Assembly (NCBI GenBank): GCA_937859825.1
Contig: CALMAP010000308.1
Location: 8,347-13,620 of the forward strand
Source of the DNA: an uncultured Terriglobus sp.
GTDB taxonomy: Bacteria; Acidobacteriota; Terriglobia; Terriglobales; Acidobacteriaceae
Length of the DNA stretch: 5,274 nt
Reading direction: 5' to 3'
A program made the position numbers and the translations under genes. Within the stretch, counting starts at the first letter, position 1. Each line of letters begins with the position of its first letter. Under the pieces are notes generated by a model. It saw only the letters and a list, made by a program, of their open reading frames with translations. It was not told the DNA's origin and did not search any database. This document shows positions 1-5,274 of the stretch, one piece after another.

Positions 1-805
1 GAACTCCGATATCTTTCAGAGTGTCGAAGTACTGCGTCAGCAGAACCAAAGCCATCACGTCTTCTGCCGTGGCACCGGGAACGGCTTCGCGAAAGTGCTC
101 GATGCTGGCGCGCAGGCCGTCGATGATGGCCTGGCGCTCCGCCGCGATGCCCTTGCCCTGCAACGCTTTGGACTCCGCTTCGGCTTCGGCCTGCTTCACC
201 TTCAGGATCTTGTCGGCCTCACCTTTGGCCTGCGCCGCCACCTGCGAACGCTGCGCGGCGTTGATGTCGTTCATTGCGGCTTTGACACGTGCGTCCGGGA
301 TGATGTCGGTCACCAGCGCGGTCAGGATGTTGAAGCCGAAGTCGTGCATCGTCTTGTCGAGCTCGACCTTTACGGCCACGCTGATGCCGCTCATCTGCTC
401 GAAAGTTTCATCCAGCGTCAGCTTCGGCACGTGTCCCAGGATGGAGTTGAAGACGAACGACTCAATCTGCTTCTGCGGGCGCGAGAGCCGGTAGAAGGCG
501 TCGAAGATCTTGTCGTCCACAATCTGGTATTGCACGCTGACAGGTATCTGCACGAAGACGTTGTCGCGCGTCTTGGTCTCAACGGAGAACTGCGCCTGCT
601 GCACCTGCAGATCGACAAAGAAGACACGCTCGGCATAGGGAATCAGCAGGTGCAGACCGGGCCGCACGATGCGGTTGAACTTGCCGAAGCGTTCCACCAC
701 GCCCGCCTGCGAGGTGCGGACGGTGTACAGGGTCTTCAGCAGCGTAACCAGAACGATGATGCCAAGAATGACGAGAAACGCGGTTGCGACTGGAGCAAGT
801 TCCAT
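1..805 (-). CDS. SPFH/Band 7 membrane protein, HIR-like (3' end cut by window edge)
   Basis: This is a membrane-anchored SPFH (stomatin/prohibitin/flotillin/HflK-C) protein. Such proteins form large oligomeric rings or microdomains at the membrane; the substrate is unknown. From ATG at 805, 268 codons are visible with no stop before the edge. Residues 6-23 form one hydrophobic helix. The SPFH domain follows: GVVERFGKFNRIVRPGLHLL (35-54), ETKTRDNVFVQIPVSVQY (76-93), then LTLDETFEQM (129-138) and DFGFNILTALVTDIIPD (155-171). Residues about 183-225 are rich in Ala, Glu, Lys and Gln and look like a coiled coil. The segment DVMALVLLTQYFDTLKDIG (249-267) closely matches the C-terminal signature of plant hypersensitive-induced-reaction proteins, so a few dozen residues are probably missing. 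The start is supported by the helix directly after it and by a weak GAGG 8 nt upstream. It lies 94 nt after res on the same strand and may be co-transcribed; a functional link is not shown. Confidence 0.9.
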   Translation of the reverse strand, partial: MELAPVATAFLVILGIIVLVTLLKTLYTVRTSQAGVVERFGKFNRIVRPGLHLLIPYAERVFFVDLQVQQAQFSVETKTRDNVFVQIPVSVQYQIVDDKIFDAFYRLSRPQKQIESFVFNSILGHVPKLTLDETFEQMSGISVAVKVELDKTMHDFGFNILTALVTDIIPDARVKAAMNDINAAQRSQVAAQAKGEADKILKVKQAEAEAESKALQGKGIAAERQAIIDGLRASIEHFREAVPGATAEDVMALVLLTQYFDTLKDIGV

Positions 806-899
806 GAACGAGGCCTCGAAGCCTCTACAACCAACGATATGCCGAAACCGGAGCACATTCCACAGGCACGCCGCAGCCGGCCCGTCTCGCAGAACTCCG
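806..899. other. Gap between res and the SPFH gene
   Basis: This 94-nt gap contains the palindrome and weak ribosome binding site close to the SPFH start. I see no hairpin followed by a T-run, so no intrinsic terminator for res. I also see no convincing -35/-10 pair. Read-through from res into the SPFH gene is therefore possible but unproven. Confidence 0.5.
814..817 (-). promoter_or_regulatory. Weak ribosome binding site of the SPFH gene
   Basis: On the minus strand GAGG ends 8 nt before the ATG at 805. It falls within a 10-bp perfect palindrome (CGAGGCCTCG, 809-818), which could pair and hide the site. A second GAGG lies at 822-825. The match is short, so this supports the start only modestly. 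Confidence 0.35.
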
Positions 900-3509
900 C
901 TAGCGGTGCATCGCCTGTGCGGTACCCCGAAGAAAAGGGCTGGTCCCGCCGTGCAGCGCGTCATCCAGTTGCTGCCGTATCGTCTTGCCGCCCGGCCTCT
1001 TGGCGATCATCGCAAACAAGGCGGTGTCGCTACTGCGCTCTGCCCAAAGCTGCCCGATGCGCTGTTTTTCCTTCGAATCGTCGTTCGTCTCATAGACCTT
1101 GCCCTTGTATTCCACAGCCAGCGTCTTGCCATTCTTCAACTTCACCACAAAGTCAGGGTAGAAGCGGTCGCTTGCGGTCTGCAAAGAAAAGCTCGTACGC
1201 TCGCGGGCGGAGAGATTGCGTACCCACACCTCGGTCTCCGGCCATCGGTCGATCTCCAGCGCGCACTCGTATTCCTCGCCGCTTTCTTCCAACTCGCCCG
1301 GCCGGTCGTAGTAGTGCTTCACAAATACAGTGCGTTCGCAATAACGCGTGGCCGGGTACTCCGCCGGAAAGCGGAAGGCGAACTCGTTGGTTGTCACGGG
1401 CGCGGCGTTCCGATCGAACAGCAGCCGCTGGAAGGCTTTGGTGCGTTCCGCCTCATACGCCACTCTTTTTTGCTGCTCCAGAAGGCGAAGCAGCAGGTAC
1501 CTGCCCCGGTCGAGCACAGCCATGTCGATGCCCGGCCGGGCAAGCAGGCCAGCAGTCGCGCCATCCACCCAAGCAGAAAGAACAGCATCCGTCACACGCA
1601 TGTCGCGCAGGCGGTCTGTCAGCCAGCGCACCAGGCCCACCTGGGAAACCTCTCGCTCCAGCAGCGACGGCCGGGCTTCGACCGGTGAGACCCAGCGCAT
1701 GGTCAACACCTCGCCGAACAGGTCGAAGCTGTAGGTTCGGGTGGTATCGTCGAAGCGCAACGCGCTCACATCTGCCGGATTGGCCAGCAGGTCCATCTCC
1801 GTGTGCTCTTCCAGCGTGCCCGCATCGAACGGCAGCAACTCGCCTTCCACAAGGATCTTCAGTGTCGGAACAGCAAAGTTCACTCCGCGCGCCTGGGGAG
1901 AAGGCTCAAAGCGGCGGTTGTGCTCGTCGATGCGGCGCTCCGTCTCGGCGCGCCTTGGCTCTGGCACAAGCTTCAGCATTTGTGACCGTAGCGGCACGGG
2001 TACCGCACCGGTCAAAACCACTTCCGCCTGGCCGTGCGTCGTCGTTTCGATATGCACCGCGTCGCGCTCTCCGGCCGACAACGCCGTCAAGTCAGGTGGC
2101 GAAGATAAGGTCAACCGCAAAACGGGCCGCTCTTCCAGCAGTGGCAGCCGCTGTGTGTTTTCGATTGCGGTCTGCGCTTCGCTCTGGTCGAAGCCGCTCT
2201 TCACCAGACCGTCACGCAGGGTCTTCGCTGTCTCTCCGAAGGCACGGCTGCTGGCGTGCACATAGGCACGGTTCAGTTCCGGCTGCACGCACGGCACCGC
2301 ACCCGGCATACGCAGTACGCGGCCAATCATCTGCTCCACCGCTCGCGCGCTGCCCAGGTTGGCAACGGAGCACAGCACATACGCAAACGAGCAGTCCCAG
2401 CCCTCGGCCAGCGCCTGCACCGTGAGAATCGTTGTGATGCGGCTATTCGGGCTGAACAGGTCCGTGTCGCGCAATTCATTCACTTCACCGGTCGCAACCG
2501 CGATCTCGTCTTCGCGCAGCTCGTCCGTGGCGACCAGGTGTTCGCGGATGGCTTGCCAGTTCGCCTGCTCGTTCACGTTCTGCGCCTGAATCAGCAGCAG
2601 CGGCCGGATGTACCGTGGTTCGTTCCGGGCCATCTCTTCCAGGTGCCGCCTCTCCCGCACCGCCGCGGAGACGGCCTGCTGCCAGCCGGCAAGGTGTTCC
2701 GTCAGCATGACCGGCAGCTTGATCATGCCTGCGTCTTTCAACTGCCCGGCGGTGGCGTGGTAAAGCACGTTTGCGTCCCGGTCCGGTGTTGCGGTTAGCT
2801 CCACGATGGCGGCCGCACCGATGCGCTCGCGCACCTGCAGGGCCAGCGGCGTCATAAACTTGTGCGCCTCGTCCAGAACCACCAGGGGACGCTGCACCTT
2901 GAGCAGGTTCGCGAAAGAGAAGCGTGGACCGCCACCCGCGCCCTCGTACTGCTCCAGGCCAGGCGTGCCGCGGACCGTGGAGCTGGAAAAAAAACCCTCC
3001 AGATTCTCGTTGTGCGCATAGACCTTGCGGCCATCGGTGTTGTTCACCTGCAACGATTGCATGGTGCCCACCAGGATGCAGCAGCGCGTCGCTACGTCCT
3101 GCGGGGTGAGCATGGGGAAGTCCGCCATCTCCATCACGCGCACGGCGCTGCCAAAGCGGTCTGCAAGTACGGCGCGATAGGGATGGTCCACGTTCTGCAG
3201 GGCACGCAGCGTCTGCCTGCGGATAGCGTCGCTCGGCACGAGCCAGAGCACCAATGGGAACTCACGCTCCAGGTAGGTGTCTGCCGCCACACCGATGGAC
3301 ATGGCACCCAGAATCGTCTTGCCACCGCCCGTGGGCAGCCGCAGGCAGACAGACGGCACCTCCGGCATCCCCTCCAGCGGACGGTACAGCTTGTTCGTTG
3401 CGCGCTGGAACGGAACAGCCGCGTCGTCTCGCAGGCGGGCGTCGGCCAGGAACTTTCTTAGAGCTTGCAGCGCGGCCGTCTGAAAGGGCTTGGGCTCGAT
3501 CCGGATCAT
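900..3509 (-). CDS. res: Type III restriction enzyme, Res subunit (DEAH helicase plus PD-ExK nuclease)
   Basis: This is the ATP-dependent helicase/nuclease subunit of a type III restriction-modification system. It acts in the cytoplasm only in complex with Mod, which supplies DNA recognition. The 869-aa frame is intact. Superfamily 2 helicase motifs appear in order: Walker A PTGGGKT (59-65), DEAH box VVLDEAHKF (210-218), motif III LTATP (238-242), EGWD (369-372) and motif VI QMIGRVLR (393-400). The C-terminus carries a nuclease core: YPDFVV with Asp786, then after a short hairpin VEYKG with Glu800 and Lys802, giving PD-x13-EYK. All key residues are present. Length is close to that of this short Res branch. 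The ATG at 3509 overlaps the mod stop (ATGA), so translation is probably coupled; GAGGG at 3518-3514 can serve as the ribosome binding site. Because mod is frameshifted, this Res is predicted to lack its partner. The family call is firm; cleavage activity is inferred. Confidence 0.93.
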   Translation of the reverse strand: MIRIEPKPFQTAALQALRKFLADARLRDDAAVPFQRATNKLYRPLEGMPEVPSVCLRLPTGGGKTILGAMSIGVAADTYLEREFPLVLWLVPSDAIRRQTLRALQNVDHPYRAVLADRFGSAVRVMEMADFPMLTPQDVATRCCILVGTMQSLQVNNTDGRKVYAHNENLEGFFSSSTVRGTPGLEQYEGAGGGPRFSFANLLKVQRPLVVLDEAHKFMTPLALQVRERIGAAAIVELTATPDRDANVLYHATAGQLKDAGMIKLPVMLTEHLAGWQQAVSAAVRERRHLEEMARNEPRYIRPLLLIQAQNVNEQANWQAIREHLVATDELREDEIAVATGEVNELRDTDLFSPNSRITTILTVQALAEGWDCSFAYVLCSVANLGSARAVEQMIGRVLRMPGAVPCVQPELNRAYVHASSRAFGETAKTLRDGLVKSGFDQSEAQTAIENTQRLPLLEERPVLRLTLSSPPDLTALSAGERDAVHIETTTHGQAEVVLTGAVPVPLRSQMLKLVPEPRRAETERRIDEHNRRFEPSPQARGVNFAVPTLKILVEGELLPFDAGTLEEHTEMDLLANPADVSALRFDDTTRTYSFDLFGEVLTMRWVSPVEARPSLLEREVSQVGLVRWLTDRLRDMRVTDAVLSAWVDGATAGLLARPGIDMAVLDRGRYLLLRLLEQQKRVAYEAERTKAFQRLLFDRNAAPVTTNEFAFRFPAEYPATRYCERTVFVKHYYDRPGELEESGEEYECALEIDRWPETEVWVRNLSARERTSFSLQTASDRFYPDFVVKLKNGKTLAVEYKGKVYETNDDSKEKQRIGQLWAERSSDTALFAMIAKRPGGKTIRQQLDDALHGGTSPFLRGTAQAMHR

Positions 3510-3518
3510 CGCGCCCTC
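3506..3518 (-). promoter_or_regulatory. mod-res translational coupling site (ATGA overlap with GAGGG)
   Basis: The TGA of mod (3508-3506) and the ATG of res (3509-3507) share bases as ATGA. GAGGG at 3518-3514 lies 4 nt before the ATG, inside the mod coding region. This arrangement usually couples translation of the second subunit to the first. With mod frameshifted, ribosomes starting at the proper mod start would stop far upstream, so Res output may be reduced (inference). Confidence 0.7.
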
Positions 3519-4044
3519 ACGTCATAGGGCGTCTGCTTGAAGACGATGTTCAGCGCCTCCAGCGCGGCAGCACCAAGCCGCGAACTCTCGCCATAGATCA
3601 CCTTGGGCCCGTCGTGCACGGGAAGACCGGCCAGCACGGCGCGCGTCAGAACGTTGCCGCCCCCGGGCCGCTGGTCGCCCAGAATGCCGTTGTAGAGCAG
3701 GTAGTATGCCGTACCCTCATGGACACCCAGCAGCGGGGTACGGCGATGCTTGCCGCGCGGTGTGCGCGTCTCAGAGAACCAGATGTGCGCCGCCAGGTGC
3801 TCAAAGCGGATGCCCTCGCGCAGGTTTCCGGCCTCATCGAAAACCGTGCTGCCCAGCCTGTAGAAGCGAAATCCGCCGCCACCCTGCCAGCCGACAGACT
3901 TCGAGATGCCACCCTGCTCGCCCTCGATGACCTTGCGCAGACGCGGTGCACAGTGGGTGACGGCATGGTCGCCCATCTCGATGCCGATGTAGCGGCGGCC
4001 CATCTTATGCGCGACGGCAGCAGTTGTGCCGGAGCCGAGGAAAG

Positions 4045-4800
4045 AATCTAGGACGAGATCGCCTTCTTTCGAGCTAATCTCTACAAACTGGCTAATTAGT
4101 CCTTCCGGTTTCGGAAAGCTAAATTTGTTAAGTTCACCGAAAAGGGCAACACTCTCTGCAGTCCCCCGCTGGGTATAGAACCCGTCAATTATTGTTTGTG
4201 GTTTGGTCTTCCGTTCTTCACCTTGAGAATCTCTTAAATACTGTTTATAGGAAACGCTTGTTACGCCTTTGACAGTCTTGAATACAAGCTCTCCATCTTC
4301 CAGAGCGCGCAACGCACGCTCTTTAGCCCATTGCCATTGTTTCTTCGGCCAAATCTCGCCACCATTCGGGAGAGGTATGGAATATTTGAGGTTAGGGCGA
4401 TCATCATTACTCCAATGTTGATAGTGGCTGCAGCCTGTAGGGTCCGCGGTTCGCAAAATTATCATCTTGCAATTTGTAATATTTGCTCGCCGTTTCAGAC
4501 GGAGGCAGAAATAAATCCGGCAAGCCGGCCAAGTTTCTTGCGTAGCAATGCACATACTCGTGCAAACCAAACCACTTTGCTTTCGCGCCGCCGCCATAGC
4601 TCTTCTTCCAGATGAAAGTCGTTAGGAAATTTTCCCTACCAAATACTTCATCCATGACGACCTTCAGATAATGGCCTTCGCGTTCGTCAATTGCGGCGTA
4701 AAGCATTCCATCACTTGCCAGCAAATCCCGGAGTAACTCTAGTCTTGGATAGATAAGTGCCAGCCACTGGCTATGTTCCAGATTGTCGTCATAGTGCTCA
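4045..4800 (-). other. AT-rich block covering the Mod target-recognition region
   Basis: Hand counts of 60-base rows give about 40% GC at 4081-4140, 38% at 4201-4260, 43% at 4441-4500 and 42% at 4621-4680. By contrast 2641-2700 has about 77% and 3961-4020 about 68%. The block begins beside the AdoMet motif (about 4020-4045) and fades out just before the DPPY codons (about 4820). It therefore coincides with the region expected to hold the target-recognition domain. Edges are approximate. Confidence 0.65.
4406..4423 (-). other. Frameshift 2 in mod (one base apparently extra)
   Basis: The middle frame reads GPYRLQPLSTLE and hits TAA at 4409-4407. The next frame resumes family-like sequence as SNDDRPNLKYSIPLP. 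Dropping one G from the GG at 4413-4412 gives LQPLSTLSNDDRPNLK, with the spacing between LQPL and RPNLK that I recall for related Mod proteins. The exact base is inferred; the interval is tightly bounded. Confidence 0.75.
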
Positions 4801-4948
4801 AACGCGCTCTTCGTGTTGTACGGCGGGTCGATGAAGATGCACTTGACCTTGCCCGCATAGAAGGGCAGCAGGCTTTTCAGGGCGTCCAGATTGTCGCCCT
4901 GGATAAGCATGTTTTCTGTCCTGGGGTCATTTTCCGTGCAGGAAAGAT

Positions 4949-4954
4949 CGGCAC
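4949..4954 (-). other. Frameshift 1 in mod (one base apparently missing)
   Basis: Coding sense here is GAG GTG CCG ATC in the frame of the 5032 start, but family-like protein continues as GAT CTT TCC TGC, which needs one extra base after GTGCC. The residues VPYRLLEEVP before it and DLSC then MLIQGDNL after it both fit the family, which narrows the event to these few bases. A 7-bp direct repeat, AGGTGCC, occurs at this spot (4956-4950) and 24 nt earlier (4980-4974). Confidence 0.75.
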
Positions 4955-5042
4955 CTCTTCCAAGAGGCGGTAGGGCACCTTTTGCGAGGCGACCACATCC
5001 TCCTCGCGGGTAAGCCAGTTCAGCGTAGGCATCGTCTACGCG

Positions 5043-5048
5043 ATTGTA
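5043..5048 (-). promoter_or_regulatory. Possible -10 box for mod, giving a near-leaderless mRNA
   Basis: On the minus strand TACAAT matches five of six bases of the -10 consensus and lies 10 nt before the ATG at 5032. Transcription would then begin only a few bases before the start codon. No Shine-Dalgarno sits at normal spacing; the nearest, GAGGAG, ends 20 nt before the ATG. I see no good -35 box, so this is weak. An in-frame TAG two codons upstream makes 5032 the first possible start in that frame. Confidence 0.25.
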
Positions 5049-5116
5049 GCGACTCCTCTGCTCCGATCTGTCCTTTCTACCGCAAGCCGCGCTTTTTAGA
5101 CGGCAGAAGCCGGGTG

Positions 5117-5149
5117 CCCCATTCTTCGCGTTCTTTGCAAAGGGTGGGG
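5117..5149. repeat. Intergenic hairpin repeat, copy 1 (inverted and diverged)
   Basis: On the plus strand CCCCATTCTT (5117-5126) pairs with AAGGGTGGGG (5140-5149) if two G-U pairs are allowed, around a 13-nt loop. Its reverse complement aligns with copy 2 over about 38 nt, sharing ACCCCACCCTTT, GC and GGGGC blocks. Because the two copies are inverted, AAAGGGTGGGGT (5139-5150) can also pair perfectly with ACCCCACCCTTT (5191-5202), making a larger cruciform or an alternative fold. Confidence 0.6.
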
Positions 5150-5191
5150 TCGAGATGTTGCGGTCTTGGATAAAGCCGGTGGCGGCAACAA

Positions 5192-5228
5192 CCCCACCCT
5201 TTTGCGATGGAGCCGCAAAAGGACGGGG
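5192..5228. repeat. Intergenic hairpin repeat, copy 2 (strong stem)
   Basis: CCCCACCCTTTTGCG (5192-5206) and CGCAAAAGGACGGGG (5214-5228) pair at 13 of 15 positions around a 7-nt loop: 4 GC pairs, a 2x2 internal loop, then 9 pairs. There is no T-run beside it on either strand, so it is more like a REP-type element than a classic terminator. It is the better conserved of two inverted copies. Confidence 0.75.
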
Positions 5229-5274
5229 CCATCCACACGCTTGAGGTGTTTCAGGGAGGGAGAAGGGGCCTTCA

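Larger units (their letters stand above)
3506..5032 (-). pseudogene. mod: Type III DNA methyltransferase, Mod subunit, broken by two frameshifts
   Basis: This is the specificity and methylation subunit of the type III system, transferring methyl groups from AdoMet to adenine N6 in the target site. The family N-terminus starts at ATG 5032 (MPTLNW, then VPYRLLEEVP). The reading must shift near 4949 to continue as DLSC...MLIQGDNLDALK and IDPPYNTKSAFEHYDDN, and shift back near 4412 to reach NDDRPNLKYSIPLPNGG. With both repaired the product is 508 aa. Motif IV DPPY (69-72) precedes the AdoMet motif DSFLGSGTT (about 329-337), the beta-class order expected for type III Mod, with the recognition region between. 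The C-terminal part ends at the stop overlapping res. Unrepaired, the native start gives only 51 codons before TGA at 4879-4877, and the middle frame stops at TAA 4409-4407 before the AdoMet motif. The alternatives are assembly error or a split enzyme. The family call is firm; its status as a true pseudogene is less sure. Confidence 0.85.
5033..5274. other. Intergenic region upstream of mod
   Basis: No gene is supported in these 242 nt. They hold the two hairpin repeats, the possible -10 box, and a purine-rich stretch on the minus strand that includes GAGGAG. The stretch 5229-5274 shows nothing I can name. Confidence 0.5.

Noticed and set aside
95..2425. Long plus-strand open frame of 776 codons
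   Set aside because: It lies antisense to both the SPFH gene and res, has low-complexity Arg/Pro/Ser-rich composition in its second half, and shows no recognisable domain. It is a by-product of GC-rich codon use on the other strand.
3254..4051. Plus-strand open frame of 265 codons
   Set aside because: It is antisense to the start of res and the end of mod, both with clear family motifs, and its own translation shows none.
4400..4408. ATGATGAT run as a phase-variation tract
   Set aside because: It is under three units of a trinucleotide, and a change in unit number would not alter the frame.
4402..4409. TAATG overlap at the end of the middle mod frame as a restart site
   Set aside because: The overlapping ATG codons (4407 and 4404) are in the third frame, not the one that continues Mod, so restarting there would not produce the C-terminal half.
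5192..5228. Hairpin as an intrinsic terminator of an upstream gene
   Set aside because: The stem is strong but no T-run follows on either strand, and a similar inverted copy lies nearby, which fits a dispersed repeat better.
4407..5274. The middle mod frame stays open, without a stop, up to the right edge of the window
   Set aside because: This might suggest an earlier start for mod, but upstream of about 4950 its translation is unlike the Mod family and runs through the hairpin repeats. The frame beginning at 5032 gives the expected N-terminus instead.

Overview
The window holds three genes, all read on the minus strand (right to left): a type III restriction-modification pair (mod, then res), followed by a membrane-anchored SPFH/Band 7 protein that runs off the left edge. 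The DNA is GC-rich and densely coding. A pair of short GC-rich hairpin repeats upstream of mod resembles, from memory, intergenic repeats in soil Acidobacteriota (Terriglobia: Terriglobus, Granulicella, Edaphobacter). That is a recollection rather than a search result, so the organism call is tentative.

Layout from right to left. 5274-5033: intergenic region with two inverted copies of a roughly 38-nt hairpin repeat and a possible -10 box just before mod. 5032-3506: mod, the DNA methyltransferase/specificity subunit. Its family-like protein can be read only by changing frame twice, near 4949 and near 4412. The two indels are of opposite sign, so they cancel in total length, but stop codons between them break the protein. 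The gene is called a pseudogene unless these are sequence errors. 3509-900: res, the helicase/nuclease subunit, intact at 869 aa, starting in an ATGA overlap with the mod stop. 899-806: short gap with no recognised element beyond a weak ribosome binding site and a 10-bp palindrome. 805 to the left edge: an SPFH protein of the type related to plant hypersensitive-induced-reaction (HIR) proteins, 268 codons seen, C-terminus missing.

In a working type III system Mod binds an asymmetric site and methylates adenine. The Mod-Res complex then cuts DNA by ATP-driven communication between sites. Res depends on Mod for recognition, so a broken mod with an intact res should be silent rather than self-toxic. 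The middle of mod (about 4045-4800), which carries the target-recognition region, is much more AT-rich than the rest of the window and suggests exchange of the specificity domain. I see no clearly new system here. The most notable points are the compensating frameshifts, the AT-rich recognition block, the hairpin pair and the HIR-like neighbour.
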